From assembly GCA_964603985.1 (NCBI GenBank), contig CAZRXG010000009.1, positions 55,308-119,307 on the forward strand: a DNA stretch of 64,000 bases, given 5' to 3'. The notes under the pieces were generated by a model. It was not told where the DNA came from. It did not search any database and worked only from the letters and a program-made list of their open reading frames with translations. This DNA comes from CAZRXG01 sp964603985 (lineage in GTDB: Bacteria; Chloroflexota; Anaerolineae; Aggregatilineales; UBA3940). Shown here piece after piece: positions 25,550 through 34,961 of the stretch (positions are counted from its first letter, which is position 1; every line of letters starts with the position of its first letter). The position numbers and the translations under genes were made by a program.

Positions 25550-26557
25550 TCACTCGAATAGCCGCGCGATCTCGTCACGGGCCGGGCGCGGCAGCAGGCC
25601 GCCGTCTGTGCCGGTGTCGATCACCTCCGGCGGGCCATCCTCAACCCGCCCAATAGTATACGCGCGTATGCCCTCCGCCTCCAGTGCCGCACCGATCACC
25701 TCCGCGTCGTCCGGATGGACGGCCAGCAGCAGCGCCCCACTGGCGATGGCCCCCAGCGGGTCAAGACCGGACGCCTCGCACAGCGCCCGCCCGTCCGCCA
25801 GCACCGCCTGAGAAGGGTCACACACCAACCGCTTGCCTGCGGCGTCAGCCACCTCCCACAGCCCGGTCGCCAGCCCGCCCTCGGTCGGGTCGTGCATGGC
25901 GTGCACCCGACCCGCTCCGGTGGCGATGGCCGCGTCGCGCACCACGCTCAACCCCGGATTGTGCAGGTAGTCGGCGCAGCGGGCCAGGAAGTCAGGGCTG
26001 AAGTCCCCTCGCAGGTCGCCACCCTTCTCGCGCGCGATGATGGCCGTCGCCTCGATGGGAACCCCCTTGCTGACGATCAGGACATCCCCCGCCTGCGCGC
26101 CGCCGGTCGTCACCAGACGGCCCTTGTCGGCCAGCCCCAACATCACGCCCGCCACAATCGGGCGGTCGACGCCGTAGGTGATCTCACTGTGCCCACCCAC
26201 CATGACAACGTCCAGCACCTCGCAGGCCGCGAAGATTTGCTCAAAGATGGCATCGATCAACGCCCGTGTCGTCTGCCCTTCCGGGAACAGGATGGTCGCC
26301 ATGAACCAGGCCGGTGTCCCACCCGTCGAGGCGATGTCGTTGGCGTTGACGTTGACGGCGTACCAGCCGATCTCGTCGGTGGCGAACGTGATCGGGTCGG
26401 TCTTGGCGATCAGGTAAAACTCGCCCAGGTCGAGCACCGCTGCATCCTCACCGGGGCGTGGCCCCACGATCACGCGCGGGTCGCGGATCGGGTGGCGGGC
26501 CAGCAGGTCGGCCAGCAGGTCATACGGCAGCTTACCTAAAGGGAACGTATCAGGCAT
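25550..26557 (-). CDS. AIR synthase-related protein (HypE/ThiL/SelD fold)
   Basis: A 335-residue ATP-binding protein of the PurM-like superfamily. N-terminal Asp-rich loop VIVGPRPGEDAAVLDLGE (about 29-46), VNVNANDIASTGGTPAWFM (about 70-88), MVGGHSEITYGVDRPIVAG and HDPTEGGLATGLWEVADAAG are HypE-like. It lacks the C-terminal Cys tail that HypE uses for cyanide synthesis (it ends RPARDEIARLFE), and no hydrogenase genes are nearby. It is therefore probably one of the uncharacterised HypE homologues, with unknown substrate. Confidence 0.8.
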   Translation of the reverse strand: MPDTFPLGKLPYDLLADLLARHPIRDPRVIVGPRPGEDAAVLDLGEFYLIAKTDPITFATDEIGWYAVNVNANDIASTGGTPAWFMATILFPEGQTTRALIDAIFEQIFAACEVLDVVMVGGHSEITYGVDRPIVAGVMLGLADKGRLVTTGGAQAGDVLIVSKGVPIEATAIIAREKGGDLRGDFSPDFLARCADYLHNPGLSVVRDAAIATGAGRVHAMHDPTEGGLATGLWEVADAAGKRLVCDPSQAVLADGRALCEASGLDPLGAIASGALLLAVHPDDAEVIGAALEAEGIRAYTIGRVEDGPPEVIDTGTDGGLLPRPARDEIARLFE

Positions 26558-26688
26558 AAGATTCTCTTAACGCAAACGCGGTATCATTAGAATGGGATTA
26601 TGCAACACAGGTCATGCACACGGCAAATCACGCCTGCACGCGGTGGATGGGCGTTCGATTGCTCATCGCAGTACGATCCGGCGCACAG

Positions 26689-26717
26689 TTGCGTCCGGGA
26701 GCCAATCCCTGTAGGAT
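26689..26717 (+). promoter_or_regulatory. Putative promoter of the slipin gene
   Basis: TTGCGT (26689-26694), 17-bp spacer, TAGGAT (26712-26717), about 57 bp upstream of the ATG. The boxes are imperfect. The preceding 26558-26688 holds nothing else recognisable. Confidence 0.4.
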
Positions 26718-26773
26718 GGAGTTGCAATCCACAATAGCCTGTTATCGCGCTCTCAAGAGAGAGGAGAAACCCG

Positions 26774-27688
26774 ATGCAAGTTGCGCTGTTCTGCATTCTG
26801 GGTGCAATTGTGGTGGGTGGGCTGATCATGGTGTTCACCTCCGTGCGCGTCATCAAGGAATACGAGCGCCTGGTTGTCTTTCGACTGGGCCGTCTGTCCG
26901 GGACGCGCGGGCCGGGCCTGGTTTTGCTCCTGCCCATCGTCGAGGCGGCCAACAAGGTCGACCTGCGCGAGACCGTGCTGGAGATCCCTCGCCAGACCTC
27001 GATCACCAAAGACAACGCGCCCATCAACATCGACTTTCTGATCTACTGGCGTGTCGTCGACCCTGAGCTGTCCGTCGTCCAGGTTTCCGACTTCGCCCAG
27101 GCTTCACTGGGCATCGCGACCACCACACTCCGCGCCGTCATCGGCGACATTTCGCTCGACGACGTGCTCGCCAGACGCGAGAACATCAACAACGTCCTGC
27201 GCGTCAAGCTCGACGAAGTCACCGAGCGCTGGGGCGTCAAGATCACCGGCGTCGAGATCCGCGAGATCGAGCCGCCGCGCGAGGTGCAGGAGGCGATGAA
27301 CCGCCAGATGACCGCCGAGCGCGTCCGCCGTGCGACCGTCACCGAGGCCGAGGGCGCTCGCGAGTCGGCCATCCTGCGCGCCGAAGGCGAGAAGCAGGCG
27401 GCCATCCTTGAAGCCGAGGGCCTCAAACAGTCTGCCATCCTCGAAGCGGAGGGCGCACAGCAGTCTCAGGCGCTGCGTGCCCAGGGCTTCGCCCAGGCGC
27501 TCGACGAGATCTTCAGGATCGCCCAGACCGTCGACGAGAACACCATGACGCTGCAATACTTCTCCACGCTGCGCGACCTGGGGGCCAGCCCCAGCACCAA
27601 GTTCATCTTCCCCCTGGAGTTCACCAGCCTGATGCGCCACATCGTCAATGTCGGCGGCAAGTCACGCGAAGAGGGGGACGCGGGATAA
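26774..27688 (+). CDS. Slipin/stomatin-like SPFH-domain protein
   Basis: A 304-residue membrane-scaffold protein. An N-terminal hydrophobic anchor (about 3-25) precedes a SPFH/PHB domain (about 27-200) with YERLVVFRLGRLSGTRGPGL, DLRETVLEIPRQTSITKDNA and IDFLIYWRVVDPE. A helical Ala/Glu repeat follows (about 190-240; AILRAEGEKQAAILEAEGLK), the oligomerising coiled coil of stomatins. AGAGAGGAG lies 8 bp upstream. Stomatins are often paired with an NfeD protease; none is present here, and the next gene is a secreted protein of unknown function. Confidence 0.92.
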   Translation: MQVALFCILGAIVVGGLIMVFTSVRVIKEYERLVVFRLGRLSGTRGPGLVLLLPIVEAANKVDLRETVLEIPRQTSITKDNAPINIDFLIYWRVVDPELSVVQVSDFAQASLGIATTTLRAVIGDISLDDVLARRENINNVLRVKLDEVTERWGVKITGVEIREIEPPREVQEAMNRQMTAERVRRATVTEAEGARESAILRAEGEKQAAILEAEGLKQSAILEAEGAQQSQALRAQGFAQALDEIFRIAQTVDENTMTLQYFSTLRDLGASPSTKFIFPLEFTSLMRHIVNVGGKSREEGDAG

Positions 27689-27726
27689 CGGCGTCCTTTC
27701 CGGATTGTGGAAGGAGGGTTCATCAG

Positions 27727-28563
27727 ATGAACGGCAAAGCGCGGCCCGGTAATGCGTTCCACCGGGCGATCCTGCTTATCGCGGCCTTCATCCTGCTGGC
27801 TCTGGCGACGCTGATCCGCCCTTCGTCGGCTTACGCGCTGCAAACCCACATCTCAAGCGTCACCAGCGACTGCAATGCCATCCAGGTTTCCACCACACTG
27901 ATCTACACCCACGACGACGGCTACGGTCGCGATCACTTCCAACTGGCCGTCTACGACGGGATCGAGGGCCACCTGCTGGGCGCGATCAACGCCTTCCTTG
28001 AGCAGGGCCAGAGTCCCTATTTCTGGGAACCTACCCTGCTCCCGGTTTTAACCACCGAGGGCCTGTACCGCGTCGAGCTGTGGGACACCGACGCCGCCTC
28101 CCAGCGCATCCGCCGCATTGAGCAGGTCTATCACCAGTGCCTCACCGGGGCTTCGTGGCGGCCCGACGACGCCATAGAAGACGACCCCGATCTGCCCCAT
28201 CCCTCCTGCTCGGTCTGGGTGCCGGTCTACACCACCAACACTGCCCCTGAGCCGGGCGCGGTGCTGGCCGTCTGGACCTACGGCTACGCCCCGACCGATC
28301 CCCACTACTACGCGGGCACCTTCGAGGTGGAGCCCGGCCAGGCGCTGACCAACGCCCCTGTCCTTGCGCCGTGCGGCGTCTACGTTAAAGTGTACTTCCA
28401 GCCGGACAGCACCAAGCAGCTCTACTTCATGGAGTCGCAGTACCACCCCGGCGATTTCTACGGCACCACCACCGTTGACGGCGCGCTTGACCTGCCCTAC
28501 CACACCACCTTCCCGCTCATCGTCACGCCCACGCCGGAGCCGGAGCCGGAGCCGGACTGCTGA
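27727..28563 (+). CDS. Secreted hypothetical protein with acidic Pro-Glu tail
   Basis: A 278-residue protein with a clear Sec signal peptide (AILLIAAFILLALATL then SSAYALQ, cleavage near residue 37). The mature part has a few cysteines (TSDCNAIQ, VYHQCLTG, HPSCSVWV, APCGVYV) and beta-rich sequence such as YRVELWDTDAASQRIRRIEQ. It ends in a PEPEPEPDC tail with a terminal Cys. GGAAGGAGG lies about 10 bp upstream, and the gene is 38 bp after the slipin, so the two probably form an operon. No family recognised. Confidence 0.7.
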   Translation: MNGKARPGNAFHRAILLIAAFILLALATLIRPSSAYALQTHISSVTSDCNAIQVSTTLIYTHDDGYGRDHFQLAVYDGIEGHLLGAINAFLEQGQSPYFWEPTLLPVLTTEGLYRVELWDTDAASQRIRRIEQVYHQCLTGASWRPDDAIEDDPDLPHPSCSVWVPVYTTNTAPEPGAVLAVWTYGYAPTDPHYYAGTFEVEPGQALTNAPVLAPCGVYVKVYFQPDSTKQLYFMESQYHPGDFYGTTTVDGALDLPYHTTFPLIVTPTPEPEPEPDC

Positions 28564-28591
28564 GCGCGAGGGCCATATACACAGTACATAC

Positions 28592-28622
28592 AAAAAGGGC
28601 AGCGAGAAGGTGCTGCCCTTTT
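28592..28622. terminator. Bidirectional terminator between convergent genes
   Basis: AAAAGGGCAGC and GCTGCCCTTTT form an 11-bp stem with an 8-nt loop. The A-run on the left and T-run on the right let it end transcripts from both the secreted-protein gene (+) and the mutase gene (-). Confidence 0.85.
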
Positions 28623-28642
28623 GAGTTCCCCGCTCTGTCCGG

Positions 28643-30340
<1,698 letters not shown>

Positions 30341-30460
30341 GCCGTGTGCTCCTCCGCATCTGGCAAATACGCGGTTTCTCTACAGTCGAGTGGATGGGCA
30401 GGCATTGCCCCACCATCGCCCTGCTACTTCCGAGCCTTGCGCTCTCTTTTATTGTATTCG

Positions 30461-30489
30461 CCAGATCAATGGATCACAACCGGCTTAGA
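30461..30489 (-). promoter_or_regulatory. Putative promoter of the acyl-CoA mutase gene
   Basis: TTGTGA (30484-30489), a 17-bp spacer and TACAAT (30461-30466) on the minus strand, about 120 bp upstream of the ATG, which is preceded by GGAGGAG. Apart from this and a G-rich repeat, the 365-bp gap 30341-30705 shows no gene. Confidence 0.45.
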
Positions 30490-30631
30490 CCACTTTATCC
30501 AGGCGCGTGTTCGGGGGCACGCTCCGCCCCATACGCCTCTCATCTGCTCGCAGAGAGATTCACCGGCAGTGAGGCTTCGCAAGCGTTCGAGGTAAAATTG
30601 TGCTGAGATACAGAGCGCCTTCAGCCAGGCG

Positions 30632-30675
30632 GTCTCCCCCGGGGCGCCGACCGGAGGGTGGGGGGGTGAGGGTCA
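30632..30675. repeat. G/C-rich interspersed repeat (GGGGGTGAGGGT type)
   Basis: Contains CTCCCCCGGGGCGCCGACC followed by GGGGGGTGAGGGTCAC. The GGGGGTGAGGG core recurs at 31710-31722 on the other side of the lipoprotein gene, next to another palindromic block. It looks like a short interspersed element rather than coding sequence. Confidence 0.4.
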
Positions 30676-30705
30676 CTGTCCAATGTACCGCATAGGAGAC
30701 GGGTC

Positions 30706-31641
30706 ATGGCAAAGGTTGTCAGGGTATTGACGTTAGCTACGCTGGGGGTGAATCTGCTCCTATCGGCGTGCCAGGTGCAGGCCACAGCCACGCCCTCCCC
30801 CGCCCCCATGCCGTCAGAGACGGCCACCCGCTCACCAGCGCCTGTGCCTTCACCGTCTCCCACGCCGGAGCCTTCGCCAACGGCGACTGCTACCCCCATA
30901 CCGACGCCGCTCTTTCCGGCCTCGCAGGTGGCTCGCGGTCTTATCCTGTCCACCGGGACGTCGGCCACGTGCGAGCTTCCCTGCTGGCACGGGTTGCGCA
31001 TTGGCGAGTCGACTCGCAGTGATGTCGAGCAGGTTTTTGCCGACCTTCTGAGCACGGCGGAGGGCTACGACCTCTTCTCTCCTCCCACCGAAGAAGATCC
31101 CTTGCTTGCGAAATTGCTGGATGTAGAGGGAGCATATGGCGGCGGTCACAATTGGTATCTCGAAGATGAGAGAGGTATGGCAGGAACCTACTACCTCTAT
31201 GCTTTCATAAGTGAAGATACAGGATTGCTCGTCGGCATCATAGAGGTGATGAAGCCCTTCACGGCATACGACGTGCCGTCTCTCCCTGAGATAGTGGCTC
31301 GTCTTGGGCCGCCAGGCTGGGTATATGGTGACTCGACCGGTAGCGTCTATGTGGTGGCCCTGTACTATCGACAGGGTATCAGTATCCAGCTCAGTATCCC
31401 CATTGCTAACATAGATTCTTCTACGGTCACTGTTTGCTTTGACGAAGCACCGATTTCCGAGGCCTATAGTCTCGTTGATCCATACATCAGCCCAAACGAA
31501 GAGGATTTCTCTCTCATGCAGCGAGTATGGAATGCACCGCATGATCCGGCACCGTATATCGACGAAGAGCTCGGCGCGTCGATTGATGAGTTCGTCGCCT
31601 TCATCAATAGCGATAATCCCTGCACGCAGGTGTCACGCTAG
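30706..31641 (+). CDS. Hypothetical lipoprotein with Pro/Thr/Ser linker
   Basis: A 311-residue protein with lipobox LLLSAC (Cys 22), then a 45-residue SPTPEPSPTATATPIPTP-type linker. The folded domain starts near residue 70 (GLILSTGTSATCELPCWHGL) and has a CxxxC pair and the motif GESTRSDVEQVF, reminiscent of proteins that measure small conserved PCWxGIxxG modules in Chloroflexota lipoproteins. It is flanked on both sides by G-rich repeat elements and its codon use is less GC-biased than the neighbours. Function unknown. Confidence 0.75.
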   Translation: MAKVVRVLTLATLGVNLLLSACQVQATATPSPAPMPSETATRSPAPVPSPSPTPEPSPTATATPIPTPLFPASQVARGLILSTGTSATCELPCWHGLRIGESTRSDVEQVFADLLSTAEGYDLFSPPTEEDPLLAKLLDVEGAYGGGHNWYLEDERGMAGTYYLYAFISEDTGLLVGIIEVMKPFTAYDVPSLPEIVARLGPPGWVYGDSTGSVYVVALYYRQGISIQLSIPIANIDSSTVTVCFDEAPISEAYSLVDPYISPNEEDFSLMQRVWNAPHDPAPYIDEELGASIDEFVAFINSDNPCTQVSR

Positions 31642-31650
31642 CCGGGCAAT

Positions 31651-31723
31651 CTCCCCTCTCCCAGCGCTCAAAGAGCGCGGTCGGGAGAGGGGTCGCCGAC
31701 CTCAAGTCGGCGGGGGTGAGGGC
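31651..31723. repeat. Palindromic interspersed element downstream of the lipoprotein gene
   Basis: CCCCTCTCCC (31653-31662) pairs with GGGAGAGGGG (31683-31692) around an inner GCGCTC/GAGCGC hairpin. A second hairpin, GCCGAC-CTCAA-GTCGGC (31695-31711), follows, then GGGGGTGAGGG. This cruciform plus G-rich tail shares its tail with the 30632 element. Confidence 0.55.
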
Positions 31724-31724
31724 C

Positions 31725-31803
31725 GCTAACAGCTAACCGCCAACCGCTAATCGCTGATTGCTGCCCGGCTGATCGCTGACTGCTGATCCGCTGCCCGCTA
31801 ATT
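31725..31803. repeat. Degenerate short tandem repeat (CGCTAAC/CGCTGAT units)
   Basis: About 80 bp made of imperfect 7-8 bp units such as GCTAACC, GCTAATC, GCTGATT and GCTGATC. It resembles slippage-prone intergenic filler. No frame is convincing. Confidence 0.55.
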
Positions 31804-31840
31804 CCAACCTAACCCTAATCTTTTTAGAACAAATGTCCAA

Positions 31841-31868
31841 TTGACACCCCGCTCATCCGTGCTATAAT
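31841..31868 (+). promoter_or_regulatory. Perfect consensus sigma70-type promoter with no ORF behind it
   Basis: TTGACA (31841-31846), a 16-bp spacer and TATAAT (31863-31868). Both hexamers are exact consensus, as in the lys operon promoter. No plausible coding frame with a ribosome-binding site follows on the plus strand for over 600 bp, so the product would be an untranslated RNA. Confidence 0.75.
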
Positions 31869-31875
31869 AGAACGT

Positions 31876-32345
31876 ATGAGCTATTGCCACCTGTGAAGGC
31901 ACCCGCAAGAGATTGGTGCCTCCCTTGAAGGCATGACGCTCACGCAGGGGCGGACACGTGGGTCCGCCCGGCGAAAAATCACATCACAGCACCCAGCCCA
32001 CCCATGCCCGGCAGGCGAGTTCCGGCGCTGCCGTAAGATCGAGGTGTCCGCGTCTGCCTCATGTGTGAGACGAGCGCTGTGCCGTCCCCAGATCTCCTGA
32101 CTGCCGTAAGATCGAGGTCAGGCGGGCCTGTGGGGCGGGGAGGAGAGTGTCAGCAGCGCACAACCGGCATCCCAGAATACGTGTCCCGCGTCCGAGGGGC
32201 ACCCGGCGCAGGATCGCAGCGCACCACGCCCGTTCACGGTCGTGGCATGCGGGCGGCGTCGGGTCAGGAGGACGCCTGGGATGGTGGTGGCCTATCATGC
32301 CCTTCACGGCCAGCACGGCGGCGGATCGCGTTTCTCTGCAACGCC
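31876..32345 (+). other. Candidate structured non-coding transcript
   Basis: This is the sequence downstream of the consensus promoter. It holds GGCACC/GGTGCC (31898-31920), an 8-bp GGGCGGAC/GTCCGCCC hairpin (31948-31969) of a type seen as interspersed palindromes, and an exact 18-nt duplication (32028-32045 and 32101-32118). A CCTGAC/GTCAGG hairpin (32096-32122) encloses the second copy. It does not show the conserved cores of RNase P RNA, tmRNA or SRP RNA. 6S RNA, which has little sequence conservation, cannot be excluded for the first ~200 nt. The true 3' end is unknown. Confidence 0.35.
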
Positions 32346-32352
32346 CCGCTTA

Positions 32353-32477
32353 GCAACTATGGCAGAAAGCCATAGTTGCCGCCCCCGGATGTGCGCCCCG
32401 GCAAATTCGCCCTTAACGTGCAGTTTTGCGGCCTCTGGCTGCAAAACTTGCCCAAGTAATCATCTTTTGATGATTAC
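32353..32477. repeat. Cluster of three consecutive perfect hairpins
   Basis: GCAACTATGGC-AGAAA-GCCATAGTTGC (32353-32379, 11 bp), AGTTTTGC-loop-GCAAAACT (32422-32448, 8 bp) and GTAATCATC-TTTT-GATGATTAC (32456-32477, 9 bp). The stems are unrelated in sequence. CGTGCAG occurs just before hairpin 2 and just after hairpin 3. They lie directly downstream of the convergent S41 peptidase gene. None has a clean T-run, so they are not ordinary terminators. Confidence 0.6.
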
Positions 32478-32513
32478 GACGTGCAGGGTCAACTGAATAA
32501 GAACCTGACCTCT

Positions 32514-34550
32514 CTACCTGCCGATCTTGTCCAGCAGCGCCTTGACCGCCGCCTCCAGCACTGTGTCCACCTTCCCCAGCGCGCTATCTTCCGTCACCGG
32601 CACCACGATGTCCGGCACGACGCCCTCACCCTCAATCAGCAGCTTGCCATCCGGCGTCTCCGGTCTCCCCGTCGGGAACTGTATCGATAGGCCGCCCGGC
32701 AAATCATACTGCCCACGCCCCACCTCACCGTACGCCCCCGCCGTCGGGTAATGCCCCACCACAATCACCCGCTCACCCTGGGTCAGCGCATACGCGAAGC
32801 CCTCGCACGCGCTCACGCACGTCGGCCCAACCAGCACCGCAACCGCCCCCTCGTAGGTCACCGGCCCCGGCTCAATCCGCGCTGGCAGCGGTTGGTACTC
32901 GAACTCGCCCAACAGCTCGTTGTAATACGACCGCCGCGACAGCACGAACTCCTCGTCGAAGAAGTACCCCGCGAAGTCAAATGCCAGCCCGATGCTGCCA
33001 CCGCCGTTGTCCCGGATGTCGATGATCAGCCCCAGCACCTCGTTCTCGATCAACTGGTCGATGTACCGGCCCCACAGGTGGGCCATCAGGTTGTAGTCGT
33101 CATGGAAGCCCGTGATCCGGATGTAGCCCAGGTGGGTGTTCTCAAGAATCTCCCCCTCCACCGGCAGATTCAGGTCTTCGCCCGGTGGGAACAGCACCTG
33201 GAACAGCGAAGCGGTTTCGTCCACGGCCTGCAAAGTGACCTTCTTGGTCCCACTGCTGCCGGGGTTCCTGAAAGTAACCTCCACCCTTGTGCCGGACGGC
33301 ACGTGCGTCAACAGCAGCACCTGATCCAGCCGCTTCGTGTGCTCGGTTGAGTATGAGGAAAAGAGATTCGGCACCACCCCGTTGATTGCTTCCCCGACCG
33401 GCTTTCCATCCCAGGTGACAATCTCCGCCCCCACCTCGATGCCCGCCCGATCTCCCGGTGTGCCGGACAGCACGTCGGTGACGATCACACGCCCGTCGCT
33501 CAACTCGACCAGCACCAGCCCGAAGCCGCCCCCCCACTCATCGAAGAACACGTCGCGGTTAAACAGCCCGCCGATGTGCCCATCCGGGATCGAAAAGGCG
33601 AAGTCACGCATGGCACGGTAGAAGTCGGCGTCGCTGTTTGCGCTGGCAATGCGCGGCTGGAACTCGTCGTACAGCGCCTCCCAGTCGATGCCCTTCTCCT
33701 CGGTGAAGGGATACTCGCGCGAGACCTTATCGAACAGTGTGTCAAATGCGTCCTCGTAGGACATGCCGGAGTAGTCATTGACCGCGCTCTCGCCCTCGTA
33801 CAGGTCAATGCGGGGCTGTGCCTCCTTGTAGATGTGGAACGGCTCCTCGTCCAGGTTGACGATGTTGTACCCGGCAGGGATCGGTTCGGTTGGGTCATCT
33901 TCGGTGAACAGCAGTCCGTCATCGCCAAAGCCCACCGGGAAATCCTGTTCATCGTCCGGTGCCCAGACGATCAGAATGCCGCCCACGATCTCGTAGTCGC
34001 GCTCCGCATCCGTGATGGTTGATGCGTAGGCAGTTGACCATCCTGTGCCGTCCCGCTCCTCCAGGAAAGGGTCGCCCCACGTATTCGACCAGTACGCCAC
34101 GGCGAAGACCTGCACGCCGGGGTCGTTCTCACCATCGTTGTCTACGTCAACCGGCGTGCCCAGTGGAACTGCTGGCAGCGCCAGACTGTAGCTTAGCGTC
34201 TGGTCGTCCACGAACTCAACCGGCCCAATGGCCTGCCCAACCACCGGGAACTCAAATTCCAGGTCACGCTTCACGAAGCCGGTCTCGTCCTCCAGCAGGA
34301 CAAAAGGCTCGGCGGTACCGGCCATGAAAAAGGGCGAGGTGAAGGGAATGTAGCCGCTGATGAAGATCGGCTCGTCCGGGTTGGCCGCACCCGGCTGAAC
34401 CGGGGCCGGGGGCAGTGATGTTGGCGATGGCTGCGCCGGCGTTGGGATGGCTGTGGGCGTTGATGCAAACAGCGTGACGCTGCCACAGGCCAGGGTCATC
34501 AGCGCCATCAGACCTGTGGCAATTACCAAAACAGCACGACGACGGGACAT
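32514..34550 (-). CDS. S41-family peptidase lipoprotein with PDZ domain
   Basis: A 678-residue exported protein. The ATG at 34550 (MSRRRAVLVIATGLMALMTLACGS) gives a lipoprotein signal with lipobox LMTLAC; the longer frame to 34631 lacks sense. A Ser/Pro/Thr linker and a ~200-residue N-terminal domain precede a PDZ-like segment (about 375-460; GDRAGIEVGAEIVTWDGKP). The S41 core follows (about 490-650), with GLIIDIRDNGGGSIGLAFDF and the nucleophile in VGPTCVSACEGFAYAL. The position of the CtpA catalytic Lys is not conserved; the sequence instead reads GHYPTAGAYGEVGRG, a form seen in tricorn-like S41 proteins. Confidence 0.85.
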   Translation of the reverse strand: MSRRRAVLVIATGLMALMTLACGSVTLFASTPTAIPTPAQPSPTSLPPAPVQPGAANPDEPIFISGYIPFTSPFFMAGTAEPFVLLEDETGFVKRDLEFEFPVVGQAIGPVEFVDDQTLSYSLALPAVPLGTPVDVDNDGENDPGVQVFAVAYWSNTWGDPFLEERDGTGWSTAYASTITDAERDYEIVGGILIVWAPDDEQDFPVGFGDDGLLFTEDDPTEPIPAGYNIVNLDEEPFHIYKEAQPRIDLYEGESAVNDYSGMSYEDAFDTLFDKVSREYPFTEEKGIDWEALYDEFQPRIASANSDADFYRAMRDFAFSIPDGHIGGLFNRDVFFDEWGGGFGLVLVELSDGRVIVTDVLSGTPGDRAGIEVGAEIVTWDGKPVGEAINGVVPNLFSSYSTEHTKRLDQVLLLTHVPSGTRVEVTFRNPGSSGTKKVTLQAVDETASLFQVLFPPGEDLNLPVEGEILENTHLGYIRITGFHDDYNLMAHLWGRYIDQLIENEVLGLIIDIRDNGGGSIGLAFDFAGYFFDEEFVLSRRSYYNELLGEFEYQPLPARIEPGPVTYEGAVAVLVGPTCVSACEGFAYALTQGERVIVVGHYPTAGAYGEVGRGQYDLPGGLSIQFPTGRPETPDGKLLIEGEGVVPDIVVPVTEDSALGKVDTVLEAAVKALLDKIGR

Positions 34551-34961
34551 GCTCTGACTCCTCACATAAGACCACGCACAGAACGTGATGCGCTGTGTAG
34601 GCGCTTTTCTAGAATACCCGATGGCATGCAAAAAAGCATTACAGGCCGAGAGAAATGGGGTTGAGGCTCAAAATGCACAAACTGCGACAGGTCAAGGAGG
34701 TGGCTGGAAGAAACAAGGGAGTGATTTCCCCTGTTTCCAGAGGCGATTTTCAACTCTAGGTGAGACAAGGCCGCCCGGTTCAGCGGCTGTACCCAGTGAC
34801 GGCGGGGCTCTCCTCCAGGAGAACACCGGGCAAATCGCGATCACGTTCAGGCAGCTTCTCCGGACAAGCCAAATTGCGCGTCCTCCGCAACGACGACGAT
34901 ATCAGAACCATTCCTCGTCATGCACTTCTTCGTTGCAGCATTTTCTAACGTACCAACTTGG
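34551..34961. other. Intergenic region without recognisable gene
   Basis: 411 bp between the S41 peptidase and the acyl-CoA synthetase, both on the minus strand. Frames on both strands lack family signatures and good ribosome-binding sites. Base composition changes here from GC-rich to more balanced, which fits the left border of the acquired segment that ends near 44.7 kb. Confidence 0.4.

Noticed and set aside
31876..32100. RNase P RNA, tmRNA or SRP RNA
   Set aside because: The conserved GAGGAAAGTCC, tmRNA acceptor and SRP tetraloop-domain motifs were not found on either strand. 6S RNA remains untested.
32059..32316. 85-codon minus-strand frame in the non-coding region
   Set aside because: It has no ribosome-binding site, a Pro/Arg-rich sequence, and crosses the duplicated 18-mer and hairpins. 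A structural RNA or repeat is more likely.
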